From contig JAEYPG010000269.1 of NCBI GenBank assembly GCA_023410975.1, forward strand, positions 1-19,984: DNA of 19,984 bases, written 5' to 3'. The first letter of the stretch is position 1; every line of letters begins with the position of its first letter. The DNA comes from Pseudomonadota bacterium. Lineage in GTDB: Bacteria > Pseudomonadota > Gammaproteobacteria > Burkholderiales > Burkholderiaceae_C. The position numbers and the translations under genes are program-made. The notes under the pieces were generated by a model, which saw only the letters and a list, made by a program, of their open reading frames with translations, was not told the origin of the DNA and did not search any database. Shown here in pieces: positions 1 through 7,859 of this stretch.

Positions 1-39
1 TCTCAGGGCCAAGGCCCGCTTGCGTCTTGCTTCACCCAT
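1..39 (-). CDS. possible 5' end of a minus-strand gene (partial)
   Basis: The minus strand reads ATG at 39-37 and stays open to the window edge, giving MGEARRKRALALR. This basic start looks like a natural N-terminus of the MGEA(K/R)RR type seen in many small proteobacterial proteins, but 13 codons are too few for a family call. There is no strong ribosome binding site upstream. The competing reading is a plus-strand 3' end (LRAKARLRLASPIG, stop at 44-46). Both are possible and the call is weak. Confidence 0.25.
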   Translation of the reverse strand, partial: MGEARRKRALALR

Positions 40-248
40 CGGGTGAGTCTGCCTGACCGAGCCAAGTGCTTGTCAGCATTGGCCCGCTGGCTGATTCACA
101 CGGCGGCAACCGCCGGATTTAGGGTGAGTTCAATGCCAGGCAGCGCTTCACCGCAGCCTTCCACACCGTGCATGCATCTCCAGACTCGACAAGGGTTTAA
201 CTCTGGAATTCTTGAATGCAAGTATTTTAGAATTTTTGCCTGTCCTCA
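40..248. other. intergenic region upstream of the sulfatase-cluster regulator
   Basis: I see no convincing gene here. Positions 195-240 are clearly more AT-rich than the flanks and contain an imperfect inverted repeat (207-226), so this is where the promoter and operator of the downstream GntR gene most likely lie. No clean -35/-10 pair can be assigned; TAGAAT at 227-232 is a candidate -10 without a good partner. If the minus-strand reading at 1-39 is a gene, the region is a divergent promoter. Confidence 0.5.
207..226. promoter_or_regulatory. imperfect inverted repeat, candidate operator
   Basis: AATTCTTG and CAAGTATT flank a 4-base spacer, matching as an inverted repeat in 7 of 8 positions. 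It lies 22 bases before the GntR start codon in an AT-rich patch, a usual place for autoregulatory operators of FadR/FCD-type regulators. It lacks the GT...AC core typical of GntR operators, so the assignment is inference. Confidence 0.3.
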
Positions 249-1097
249 ATGAACTTCCGGAGCAAGAACCCAATGGACGCTGTTGAAGCCCAGGCCACGC
301 CGCGTCGCCGCGGTCGGCCACCGGCATCTGCCCAGCGCGAGGCCAGCGCCCCATCCCAAGGCATCGCTATGACGGCGGACGCCGCCCTGTTGGAGCTGGG
401 TGGCCCTGTCGACCTTGGCTCGGGACGCCCTATCCGACAGGAAGTGCACGAGCGCCTTCGCAACGCCATCCTCAACGTCAAGCTCTTGCCTGGAGCGGCC
501 GTTTCGGAAAACGAGATTGCCGCTCACCTCCAGGTGTCACGCACGCCGGTGCGCGAGGCGTTGCAACGCCTGTCCCTGGAAGGAATGATCCAAGTGGTGC
601 CGCAGGTTGGCACCTTCGTGGCGCGGATGAACCTGGGGCGCATCCGTGAGGCGTTGTTCGTGCGCGAGGCCGTGGAGTGCTCCGCGATGATGCGGCTGGC
701 CGCCCCGCTGCCGCGGGACGAAGTCGATGCGCTCAAGACCTGCGTGGGCCGCCAGCGCACTGCCGCTCGCAGTGGCGACGTGGCCACCGTGCTGGAATGC
801 GACGAGTGGTTCCACAAGCGCCTGCTGGAGCTCGCTGGCGTTGCGGGTGCGTGGCGCTACGTGCTCGAAGCCCGTGAACTGCACCGCCGGGTGCGAGTGC
901 TGGCGCAAAGCCGCCCCGATGCCCCTCAGCGGTCCCTGGAGCAGCACGCCGCCATCGTGGCCGAATTGAGCGCCGGCCGACCGGCCGCCGCCGCCGACGT
1001 GCTGCGCGAGCACATCCGCATGAACGTCCGGTTCGCTGAAGAGATCGCTGACCGCCATCCCCACTACTTCACGGCCACCGCACCGGGCAAGGCCTGA
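249..1097 (+). CDS. GntR-family transcriptional regulator, FCD type, with AT-hook-like N-terminal tail
   Basis: This 282-residue protein is a ligand-responsive DNA-binding regulator, probably of the downstream sulfatase/Bug genes. A winged helix-turn-helix spans about residues 61-126, with the recognition segment VSRTPVREALQRLSLEG near 97-112 as is typical of GntR. An all-helical FCD effector domain covers about 132-262 and shows likely metal/ligand residues D185, H189, H233 and H255. FadR-like relatives are usually 220-240 residues. The excess is a 60-residue disordered-looking N-terminus containing PRRRGRPP at 18-25, which matches the RGRP core of an AT-hook. An alternative start at Met9 (position 273) keeps this motif. 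The sulfatase starts 13 bases after its stop, so the two are probably co-transcribed. The family is clear; the effector is unknown. Confidence 0.93.
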   Translation: MNFRSKNPMDAVEAQATPRRRGRPPASAQREASAPSQGIAMTADAALLELGGPVDLGSGRPIRQEVHERLRNAILNVKLLPGAAVSENEIAAHLQVSRTPVREALQRLSLEGMIQVVPQVGTFVARMNLGRIREALFVREAVECSAMMRLAAPLPRDEVDALKTCVGRQRTAARSGDVATVLECDEWFHKRLLELAGVAGAWRYVLEARELHRRVRVLAQSRPDAPQRSLEQHAAIVAELSAGRPAAAADVLREHIRMNVRFAEEIADRHPHYFTATAPGKA

Positions 1098-1110
1098 AGA
1101 AAGCCGAACG

Positions 1111-2589
1111 ATGAAGAACCAACCCAACGTCCTGTTTGTCATGATGGACCAGTGGCCGGGCAAGCTGCTTCGCGCTGCCGGCCATCCCGCCATCCTCACG
1201 CCCACGCTGGACCACCTGGCTCGGCTGGGAACACGCTTCCCCCGCGCCTACTCCGAATGCCCGATCTGCATCCCGGCTCGGCGCACGGTCATGACGGGCA
1301 CCACGTCCCGGACGCACGGCGACCGCGAGTTCAAGCCGGCGCAGGAGATGCCCGCCCTGCCCTCGGTGGCCCAGTGCTTCAGGGATGGCGGGTACCAGGC
1401 CTACGCTGTCGGGAAGATGCACGTCTACCCGCAGCGGGACCGCATCGGCTTCGACGACATCCTGCTCGCCGAAGAAGGCCGTCCGCAGCTGGGCGCGGTC
1501 GATGACTACGACATGTACCTCGCCGAACAGGGCGCTGCGGGCACGCAGTTCCTGCACGGCATGAACAACAACGACTACCTGTTCCGCCCGTGGCATCTGC
1601 CGGAACAGATGCACGTCACCAACTGGACGACACGCGAGGCGGCTCGCATGATCAAGCGCCGCGACCCGCGCCGCCCGGCCTTCTGGCACGTCTCCTACAC
1701 CCACCCTCACCCGCCACTCGTTCCGCTGGCGGCGTACATGGACATGTACGAGCTGGCCCATGTGGACATGCCGCAAAAAGCCGATTGGGCCGACGGCGCG
1801 CTGCCGCCGGCCCTGCAGGCGACCCGGGCACACTGGCCCACGCAGTTCCGTGACCATGAGCTGCAGGCCATCCGGCGCGCCTTCTACGCGCTGTGCACGC
1901 ACATCGACCACCAGCTGCGGGTGCTCATCGGCACGCTGCGCGAGGAGCAGCTGCTTGACGACACCGTGATCCTGATTTGCAGCGACCACGGCGACATGCT
2001 TGGAGACTTCGGCCTGTGGGCCAAGCGCGTGTTCTACGAGGGCGCGGCCCAGATCCCGATGCTCCTGGTCGGAGCGGCTGGGGACCAGCGCGTGGCCGCC
2101 AACCATGTGGACCACCGGCTCGTGGGCCTGCAGGACGTCATGCCCACGCTGCTGTCCCTGGCCGGCCTGCCGGTGCCATCGACCGTGGACGGCATCCCGA
2201 TGGTCGGCGACCAGCAGCGCCAGACGCTCTACGGCGAATGCAAGGAAAACGAGCTCGCAACCCGCATGGCCCATGACGGTCGCCACAAGCTGATCTGGTA
2301 TCCCGCCGGCAACCATCTGCAGCTTTTCGACCTTCAGATCGATCCAGCCGAAACCGTCAACCTCACCGGCGTGGCGGGCTACCGGGACATTCAGCAAAAG
2401 CTTGAGCAGGTGCTTGTGAAGAACGCCTGGGGCATTGACCGGGAGTGGATCGCCGGCGATCGACTCGTCGGCTTCCCCGTCGAGCCCAAGGTCCGCAAGG
2501 GCGACCGGCACTTCGGGGGCCAGCGCGGCATGCACTACCCGCTGCCGCCGCTGGACGATCCGACGCGCACGGTCGGCTCGCCGGGCTGA
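1111..2589 (+). CDS. type I sulfatase (formylglycine-dependent, arylsulfatase/choline-sulfatase-like)
   Basis: The 492-residue protein belongs to the alkaline phosphatase/sulfatase superfamily and should hydrolyse a sulfate ester. The opening NVLFVMMDQ gives metal ligand D13. The sulfatase signature C53-I-P-A-R57 (CxPxR) marks Cys53 for conversion to formylglycine by a sulfatase-maturing enzyme, which is not encoded in the window. Other active-site elements are K102 and H104 (GKMH), H198 (THPH), D292-H293 (SDHGD) and K305. No signal peptide is seen, so the enzyme looks cytoplasmic, which would require substrate uptake. It follows the GntR gene by 13 bases and precedes a Bug receptor by 52. 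The substrate is not readable. A phosphonate monoester hydrolase-like activity is an alternative, since those enzymes share the fold and the formylglycine. Confidence 0.93.
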   Translation: MKNQPNVLFVMMDQWPGKLLRAAGHPAILTPTLDHLARLGTRFPRAYSECPICIPARRTVMTGTTSRTHGDREFKPAQEMPALPSVAQCFRDGGYQAYAVGKMHVYPQRDRIGFDDILLAEEGRPQLGAVDDYDMYLAEQGAAGTQFLHGMNNNDYLFRPWHLPEQMHVTNWTTREAARMIKRRDPRRPAFWHVSYTHPHPPLVPLAAYMDMYELAHVDMPQKADWADGALPPALQATRAHWPTQFRDHELQAIRRAFYALCTHIDHQLRVLIGTLREEQLLDDTVILICSDHGDMLGDFGLWAKRVFYEGAAQIPMLLVGAAGDQRVAANHVDHRLVGLQDVMPTLLSLAGLPVPSTVDGIPMVGDQQRQTLYGECKENELATRMAHDGRHKLIWYPAGNHLQLFDLQIDPAETVNLTGVAGYRDIQQKLEQVLVKNAWGIDREWIAGDRLVGFPVEPKVRKGDRHFGGQRGMHYPLPPLDDPTRTVGSPG

Positions 2590-2641
2590 AGACCGATCGC
2601 TTCTATTGAACACAAGAACGCCGTCCTATCAAAAGACAAGC

Positions 2642-3616
2642 ATGAACATGAACCGCCGAAAACTCTGCCTCGCCCTGGCCGCTGCTCCGGGCCTGGGCAT
2701 CGGGACCGCACAGGCTCAAAGCTGGCCGACGGCGAAGCCGCTGCGCCTGGTCGTCCCCTTTCCGCCCGGAGGCAACTCCGACTTGATCGCCAGGACCATC
2801 GGTCAGCAGCTTTCAGCGGCCGTCGGCCAGACCGTCATCGTCGACAACCGCGCCGGCGCTGGCGGCTCGCTGGGGACCGGCGCCGTGGCCAAGGAAACCG
2901 CTGATGGCTACACGCTGCTGCTGGGCGACATTGCCACCCACGTGATCAATCGCCTGGCACTGCCGCAGCTGCCCTACGACCCGGTGCGTGACTTCGTGCC
3001 CGTGGCACGGCTCACGTCGGTGTCCTTGCTGGTGGTGGTCCATCCCGGCCTCGGCGTGCGCAGCCTGGGAGACTTCATCGCTCGGGCCAAGGCCCAGCCC
3101 GGAAAGCTGACCTATGCGTCCGGCGGCAACGGCACGCCAAGCCACCTGGCAATGGAAATGCTGCGGGCCCGCACGGGAATCGAGCTGGTCCATGTGCCCT
3201 ACAAGGGCAGCGTGCCGGCCCTCAACGACCTCGTGGCCGGCCAGGTGGACGTGATGATCGACGGCGCCGCCACGGGCCTGGTCAAGAGCGGCAGGCTCCA
3301 GCTGCTTGCAGTCACGGGCGAGCGTTCGCCTGCGTTCCCCACGGCACCGACCATGGCGGAAGCCGGTGTCCCGGACTACCAGTTCACGTCCTGGCATGGC
3401 GTCTTTGCGCCGCGCGGCACTCCTGCCGACATCGTGAACCGCCTTGGCGCTGAACTGGAGAAGATCGCGGTCCAGCCGCAGCTGCAAAAGCAGTTTGCGG
3501 AGCTCAACATCAAGCTCACTGCGGCGCGTGGTCAGGCATTCACGGGCTTTGTGGACAGCCAGCGCCGGTCGCTAGCGAAGCTGGTGCAGGAGCGGAATAT
3601 CCAGTTCGAATCTTGA
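2642..3616 (+). CDS. Bug-family (TctC-type) periplasmic solute-binding protein
   Basis: This 324-residue extracytoplasmic receptor belongs to the tripartite tricarboxylate transporter (TTT) binding-protein family, greatly expanded in Burkholderiales. The start at 2642 (MNMNRRK) gives a classical signal peptide: basic n-region, hydrophobic core at residues 8-21, and a cleavage site after A-Q-A at residue 25. Family hallmarks follow: VVPFPPGGNSDLIAR near the mature N-terminus (ligand carboxylate loop), a DNRAGAGG segment, and HVPYKGSVPALNDLVAGQVD in the second half. Reading upstream to 2435 would place the start inside the sulfatase and lose the signal peptide. No TctA/TctB membrane subunits are nearby, as is common for orphan Bug receptors. 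The ligand is probably a carboxylated or sulfated organic acid handled with the sulfatase; this is inference. Confidence 0.92.
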   Translation: MNMNRRKLCLALAAAPGLGIGTAQAQSWPTAKPLRLVVPFPPGGNSDLIARTIGQQLSAAVGQTVIVDNRAGAGGSLGTGAVAKETADGYTLLLGDIATHVINRLALPQLPYDPVRDFVPVARLTSVSLLVVVHPGLGVRSLGDFIARAKAQPGKLTYASGGNGTPSHLAMEMLRARTGIELVHVPYKGSVPALNDLVAGQVDVMIDGAATGLVKSGRLQLLAVTGERSPAFPTAPTMAEAGVPDYQFTSWHGVFAPRGTPADIVNRLGAELEKIAVQPQLQKQFAELNIKLTAARGQAFTGFVDSQRRSLAKLVQERNIQFES

Positions 3617-4221
3617 GCGCTGTTGTTCATCCCCGCGGAGAGACTGCGTTAGCCAGATGGGCCTCAGCAGCAATGGAAGCACCTGCTGCTCATGGTGCCG
3701 AGAACATGAACCTCGTGGACGTGGCGGGCGCTGATCCCTGGCGCCAGAAGCGGCGTGGACGCCATCCGCGGGTGGCACCGTGTGCCAGGCACGAGGGCAT
3801 ACAGGCACGCGCAGTGGCTTGGCAGTGCCTGCCTGGTTGATGGCGCATCGGATAGCGGCGTGCTCGGCGGTTTCCGGCACCAGCTGAAGCGCCTGTCGCG
3901 CTCGCGCCAGCGGCTCGACCTGGCCGAGACCTTCACCTTGAGTCTCGTGCGACGATGCTCGCGCATCGCATGGCGATGCAGGCGATTGGAACGCCGCGTA
4001 CCCACCTGCATTGCAGCTGCCTGTCAGCGCCTGAATCGACTTCGGCCTGGCAGTGAGCGCCGGAGGTTTCCAATGTTGCGGGTGGCGCGTGGCCGGTGGC
4101 CATGGGGACATCCGCTCAGCTTGCACCGACAGGAAGTAGTTGAATCACCAGGCCGTTTAGAGTCCGGCATTCGGGCGAATCAACAACGTTTCCAAGCACT
4201 GCTTACCGCACGAGGCTCAGC
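3617..4221. other. 605-base stretch with no convincing gene
   Basis: Open frames exist on both strands (for example 3755-4225 plus and 3572-4126 minus), but none has a recognisable motif, a good ribosome binding site or natural residue composition; they are rich in Arg, Ser, Pro and Cys as expected for shadow frames. The stretch breaks the operon between the Bug gene and the aldehyde dehydrogenase. It may be a decayed gene or simply a promoter region for the aldehyde dehydrogenase. No terminator hairpin followed by a T-run is visible after the Bug stop. Confidence 0.5.
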
Positions 4222-5661
4222 ATGACCTACCCCAACACGCAACTCTTCATCAACGGCCAGTGGCTCGATGCCGCGGACGGCAGGACGCTGGCCGTGTTCA
4301 ACCCGGCCACCGGCCAGGAGATTGGCCGCGTTGCCCATGCGGGCCAGGCCGACCTGGACAAGGCGCTCGATGCCGCGCAGAAGGGTTTCGAGACCTGGCG
4401 TGACATGACGGTCGCCGAGCGCAGCAAGATCATGCGCCGGGCCGCCGCCCTCATGCGCGAGCGTGCCGCCGAGATTGCTCCGCTGCTGACGCAGGAGCAG
4501 GGCAAGCCGCTGGCGGAAGCCAAGGGTGAGACCCTGGCCGCGGCCGACATCATCGAGTGGTTCGCCGAGGAAGGTTTCCGCGTCTACGGCCGCATCGTGC
4601 CGCCACGCGGCAACCTGGCGATCCGCCAGATGGTGCTGAAGGACCCGGTGGGCCCGGTCGCCGCGTTCACGCCCTGGAATTTTCCGATCAACCAGGTGGT
4701 GCGCAAGGTCAGCGCGGCCCTGGCCGCAGGCTGCTCCATGCTGGTCAAGGCGCCGGAAGAGACGCCAGCCGGCCCCGCCGCGCTGATCCGGGCCTTCGCC
4801 GATGCCGGCATACCGCCGGGCGTGCTGGGCCTGGTGTACGGCGACCCGGCCCAGATCTCCAGCTACCTGATCCCGCACCCGGTGATCCGCAAGGTCACCT
4901 TCACCGGCTCCACCCCGGTGGGCAAGCATCTGGCAGCGCTGGCCGGCCAACACATGAAGCGCGTGACGATGGAGCTCGGCGGCCATGCCCCGGTGATCGT
5001 CTGCGAGGACGCTGACATCGCGCTGGCCGTGAAGTCCGCCGGCGCCGCCAAGTTCCGCAACGCCGGCCAAGTGTGCATCTCGCCGACGCGCTTCCTGGTG
5101 CACGAGAGCGTCAAGGACCAGTTCGCGCAGCAGATGGCTCAGTATGCGCAAGGGCTGAAGGTTGGTGACGGCTTGGCCGATGGCACGCAGATGGGTCCGC
5201 TGGCCAACCCTCGCCGCCTCACGGCGATGGCCGCGTTCCACGAGGATGCGGTCCAGGCGGGAGCCCAGGTCCTGGCCGGTGGCAAGCGCATCGGCGACGC
5301 CGGCAACTTCTGGGAGCCGACTGTGCTGCTCGACGTGCCGCTGCAGGCCAAGGTCTTCAATGACGAGCCTTTCGGACCGGTGGCGGCAATCCGCTCCTTC
5401 GACAGGCTGGAGGACGCGATCTCCGAAGCCAACCGCCTGTCCTTCGGCTTGGCGGGTTATGCCTTCACCAAGTCGCTGAAGAACGCCGACTTGCTCATGC
5501 GTCGCGTGGAGGTCGGCATGTTGTGGATCAACATGCCGGCCATGCCCAGCGCCGAAATGCCCTTCGGAGGCATCAAGGACTCCGGCTACGGATCCGAGGG
5601 CGGACCTGAGGCGCTCGACGCTTACCTGAATGCACGCGCCGTGGCGGTCATGAACGTCTGA
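4222..5661 (+). CDS. NAD(P)-dependent aldehyde dehydrogenase, succinate-semialdehyde dehydrogenase-like
   Basis: The 479-residue protein has the normal length of a soluble cytoplasmic ALDH and oxidises an aldehyde to a carboxylate. Visible landmarks are the PWNFP loop with N153, K176 in LVKAPEETP, the cofactor-loop segment FTGSTPVGK at 227-235, the general base E251 in MELGGHAP, and the nucleophile C285 in NAGQVCISPTR. The pattern MELGGHAP with GQVCISPTR is typical of the GabD/SSADH branch, which also includes glutarate- and alpha-ketoglutarate-semialdehyde dehydrogenases. The GAGGC-type bases a few positions before ATG support the start. It sits downstream of the sulfatase/Bug pair and upstream of an MFS transporter, so it may finish oxidation of the aldehyde released from the pathway. 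The exact substrate is unknown. Confidence 0.95.
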   Translation: MTYPNTQLFINGQWLDAADGRTLAVFNPATGQEIGRVAHAGQADLDKALDAAQKGFETWRDMTVAERSKIMRRAAALMRERAAEIAPLLTQEQGKPLAEAKGETLAAADIIEWFAEEGFRVYGRIVPPRGNLAIRQMVLKDPVGPVAAFTPWNFPINQVVRKVSAALAAGCSMLVKAPEETPAGPAALIRAFADAGIPPGVLGLVYGDPAQISSYLIPHPVIRKVTFTGSTPVGKHLAALAGQHMKRVTMELGGHAPVIVCEDADIALAVKSAGAAKFRNAGQVCISPTRFLVHESVKDQFAQQMAQYAQGLKVGDGLADGTQMGPLANPRRLTAMAAFHEDAVQAGAQVLAGGKRIGDAGNFWEPTVLLDVPLQAKVFNDEPFGPVAAIRSFDRLEDAISEANRLSFGLAGYAFTKSLKNADLLMRRVEVGMLWINMPAMPSAEMPFGGIKDSGYGSEGGPEALDAYLNARAVAVMNV

Positions 5662-5739
5662 GCGCACATATGTGGGCAGGGGGCAACAGCGCCGGCGTGC
5701 GCTGCTCCTTTGCCGAGCAAGGCTCACTGGCCATGGCTG

Positions 5740-5769
5740 GCAGTCCGGACGCTGCAATGTACGGACTGC
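5740..5769. repeat. inverted repeat between ALDH and MFS genes
   Basis: GCAGTCCG (5740-5747) and CGGACTGC (5762-5769) are perfect 8-base inverted arms around 14 bases. This could form a hairpin in the ALDH mRNA or be an operator before the MFS gene. There is no T-run after it, so it is not a clear intrinsic terminator. Confidence 0.4.
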
Positions 5770-5794
5770 GCACTGCTGCTTGGCCTGAGTTGGC

Positions 5795-7066
5795 ATGGCC
5801 TGTTCGCTGGTGCTGGCGTCAGGCGTGCCAGAGGACTGTGCAACTCCTCTGGTCAACCTGAAGCATTTTCTGAACGTGGCCTCAACAATCGGAACAGCGC
5901 GGGCTTGCCTCGCGCTGGCGCTGGGCAGTGCGCTCTTTGGCAGCACGGCGCCGTCGCCGCTCTATGGCCTCTACCAGTCGCGCTGGCACTTCTCGTCCAC
6001 GACGCTGACAGCGTTGTTCACGGTCTATGCCGTTGGTGTGCTGGCATCGCTGATGACGATGGGGCGCGTGTCGGACCGCCATGCGGACCGTCGTGTTGTG
6101 ATCGTGCCCGCGCTGGTTGCGGTGATGGCGGGCTCCCTGGTGTTTGCCTGGGCCTCAAGCCTGGCGGGCTTGTTCCTCGGCCGGCTGCTCACCGGAATCG
6201 GCAGCGGCGCCCTGAGCGGCGTGTGCACGGCCGCGCTGGCCGACCTCGATGCGGTATCGGGTCGCAGGCCGCGGGCCGCGATGATCGCCACGCTCGCGTT
6301 CACCACTGGCGCGGCGTTCGGACCGCTGACCGCGTCGGCCGCGCTGCACCTGGGTGTCTGGCCCACGGCGTTGCCGTTCGTGGTGGATGCGCTGCTGGCC
6401 ATTGCGGCCATCGCCGGGCTGCTGCGACTGCCTTGGCCCATGGCGTCAAGGACGTCGTCGCCATCGTCTGTGCAGACTCCACCGCCGAGCTGGTCTCAGC
6501 AATTCCGGCCGGTGCGCCAACGCTTCATCGTGGCCTGCGCCGTGGTGGTCGCCGCCTGGTCGGTGGGTGCAGCTTTCATGGCTTTCGGCCCGACTCTGGC
6601 ACGAGAGGCCTTGCCAGGGCTGGGTACAGGAGGCGCCGGGCTCATCGCTGCGCTGTTCCAGGTCGTGGCGGGCTGCAGCCAGATGGCAGCTCCTCGCCTT
6701 GCGCGACGCACGACCGTGCAAGCCGGTCTTGTCCTGCTGGTCGTGTCCATGGCCGGATGCATGGGCGCCTTGGAAACGAGCTCGGCATGGTGCCTCGGAC
6801 TGGCCACCATTGCGGGCGGCATCGGCTACGGGGTGGGCTTTGTCGGGTCCTCCAGTGCCGTGACGGAGATCGCGCCACCAAACCGCCGCGCACAGATGGC
6901 CTCGACCTATCTGGTGGCGGGCTATCTGGGCTCCGCCGCATCTACCATAGGCCTTGGGGTTCTGACCGACGCGCTGGGGCTGCGGGGTGCCGTGTGCGTG
7001 TTCACAGTCTTGCTGCTTGTGAGCGTCATGCTGATCTTGGCGAGCATTCGGCGTTTACCGAAATGA
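5795..7066 (+). CDS. MFS transporter (inner-membrane permease)
   Basis: The protein is up to 423 residues and consists largely of hydrophobic helices, consistent with about 12 transmembrane segments and a basic, Ser/Pro-rich central cytoplasmic loop near residues 215-240. The diagnostic loop motif of the major facilitator superfamily is present as GRVSDRHADRR at 90-100, between the second and third helices. The start is uncertain: ATG 5795 adds an unusual Cys-containing leader, while GTG 5876 starts directly before the first helix (ACLALALGSALFG). Neither has a good ribosome binding site. It follows the ALDH gene by 133 bases on the same strand. Direction of transport and substrate are unknown; import of a pathway substrate or export of an organic acid both fit. 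Confidence 0.85.
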   Translation: MACSLVLASGVPEDCATPLVNLKHFLNVASTIGTARACLALALGSALFGSTAPSPLYGLYQSRWHFSSTTLTALFTVYAVGVLASLMTMGRVSDRHADRRVVIVPALVAVMAGSLVFAWASSLAGLFLGRLLTGIGSGALSGVCTAALADLDAVSGRRPRAAMIATLAFTTGAAFGPLTASAALHLGVWPTALPFVVDALLAIAAIAGLLRLPWPMASRTSSPSSVQTPPPSWSQQFRPVRQRFIVACAVVVAAWSVGAAFMAFGPTLAREALPGLGTGGAGLIAALFQVVAGCSQMAAPRLARRTTVQAGLVLLVVSMAGCMGALETSSAWCLGLATIAGGIGYGVGFVGSSSAVTEIAPPNRRAQMASTYLVAGYLGSAASTIGLGVLTDALGLRGAVCVFTVLLLVSVMLILASIRRLPK

Positions 7067-7540
7067 GAGAGACCAGCGGCGAAGTGGGCGCGATGAACCT
7101 GCCACGCTGATGCAGTCACCAGCCCCCACCCTTGTCTTTCCTGAGCTGCTTTAGGGGTCGAGTGGCCCACGCTGCTTTGCAACATACCTGTGATTCATCA
7201 ACCGTCCACAACCTTCCTGTTCGCCGCTTCTTGATCGCACTTTGTCCCCCTCACCTCACCGCTCCAAAACGAGAACGCGCCAATAAAAGCCAAGCTCAAC
7301 AACAAAGCTGTCTGTTTCTTTCCTCCCACACGGCTGGGCCTCGGTCTTCGTCAAAAGGCTTCGGAGTCACAGAAAAGCGCAGAGCCGAGCAAGAAGGTTT
7401 GCTCTTTCCTTTCTTCAACGGTGTGGCCGGAGCAGAGGGACATAACAAAGTTCAGTCTTATCCGGTATGTTGTTTTTGTGGAATTGAAGTCGCGAGCAAG
7501 CTGTTCCACCGCTCGGGACCTGGCGCCGCCATGGCTTCGG

Positions 7541-7570
7541 GGCATACCGTTGCTTGAGCAATGGTATGCC
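7541..7570. repeat. strong inverted repeat / hairpin
   Basis: GGCATACCGTTGC (7541-7553) and GCAATGGTATGCC (7558-7570) are inverted copies with one mismatch (a G-U pair in RNA) around TTGA. This is the most stable simple hairpin seen in the window. No T-run follows, so it is not a classic terminator. It could be a protein-binding palindrome, an mRNA structure or the end of a lost element. GCATACCGT recurs at 7701-7709. Confidence 0.6.
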
Positions 7571-7583
7571 GGCAGATGTTGAT

Positions 7584-7648
7584 GGCCGTGGAAAAGCGCA
7601 TCCTTCCGGCGGTGGTGACGCGGTTTTCAGCGGCCGTGGGAAAGCGGA
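7584..7648. repeat. 17-base direct repeat, possible IS end motif
   Basis: GGCCGTGGAAAAGCGCA (7584-7600) and GGCCGTGGGAAAGCGGA (7632-7648) match at 15 of 17 positions, offset by 48 bases. GAAAAGCGCA occurs again at 7372-7381. Between the copies lies GGTTTTCAGCGGCCG. Multiple short direct repeats with cggccgctgaaaa-like sequence are typical of IS21-family transposon ends; that link is from memory and unverified. No transposase gene is present. Confidence 0.35.
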
Positions 7649-7859
7649 CGCCGCATGCCGGCACATGGTCACCATGCGGTAGCCGTTGCAAGGACCCGGC
7701 GCATACCGTCATCCACACCCAGGCACAACGACCACCGCCAACCCAGCACGCGTGCACGTCAACAAATGCACGCAGGAGCTCAGGCTGCCGCAGTGACACG
7801 GTTCAAGGGCGCTGTGGAGGCGTCGATAGTCCCATGTTCCGTTGCCCCGTTGCGTCTGC

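Larger units (their letters stand above)
7067..7859. other. AT-richer gene-poor region with repeats
   Basis: Roughly 790 bases separate the MFS gene from the diguanylate cyclase. Lines around 7261-7320 and 7441-7500 are visibly lower in GC than the coding DNA on either side. No open frame here (for example 7132-7557 plus, 7803-8519 minus) has a recognisable domain. The segment contains a 13-base inverted repeat (7541-7570), a 17-base direct repeat (7584-7648) and a 13-base palindrome CATGGT-c-ACCATG (7664-7676). It may be a relic of a mobile element and must also hold the cyclase promoter, which I could not place. Confidence 0.5.

Noticed and set aside
2435..2641. Upstream extension of the first Bug protein
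   Set aside because: It overlaps the sulfatase and would bury the signal peptide that starts at 2642.
3755..4225. 156-codon plus-strand frame between Bug and ALDH
   Set aside because: Arg/Ser/Cys-rich with no recognisable motif; it overlaps the ALDH start.
4180..5946. 588-codon minus-strand frame opposite the aldehyde dehydrogenase
   Set aside because: The plus frame has the complete ALDH active site; the minus frame has only low-complexity His/Arg/Gly-rich sequence.
5710..7110. 466-codon plus-strand frame overlapping the MFS gene
   Set aside because: It lacks the hydrophobic helices and MFS motif present in the other frame and is Cys/Arg/Gly-rich.
7132..7557. 141-codon plus-strand frame in the gene-poor region
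   Set aside because: No domain, no ribosome binding site, and a composition unlike the neighbouring proteins.
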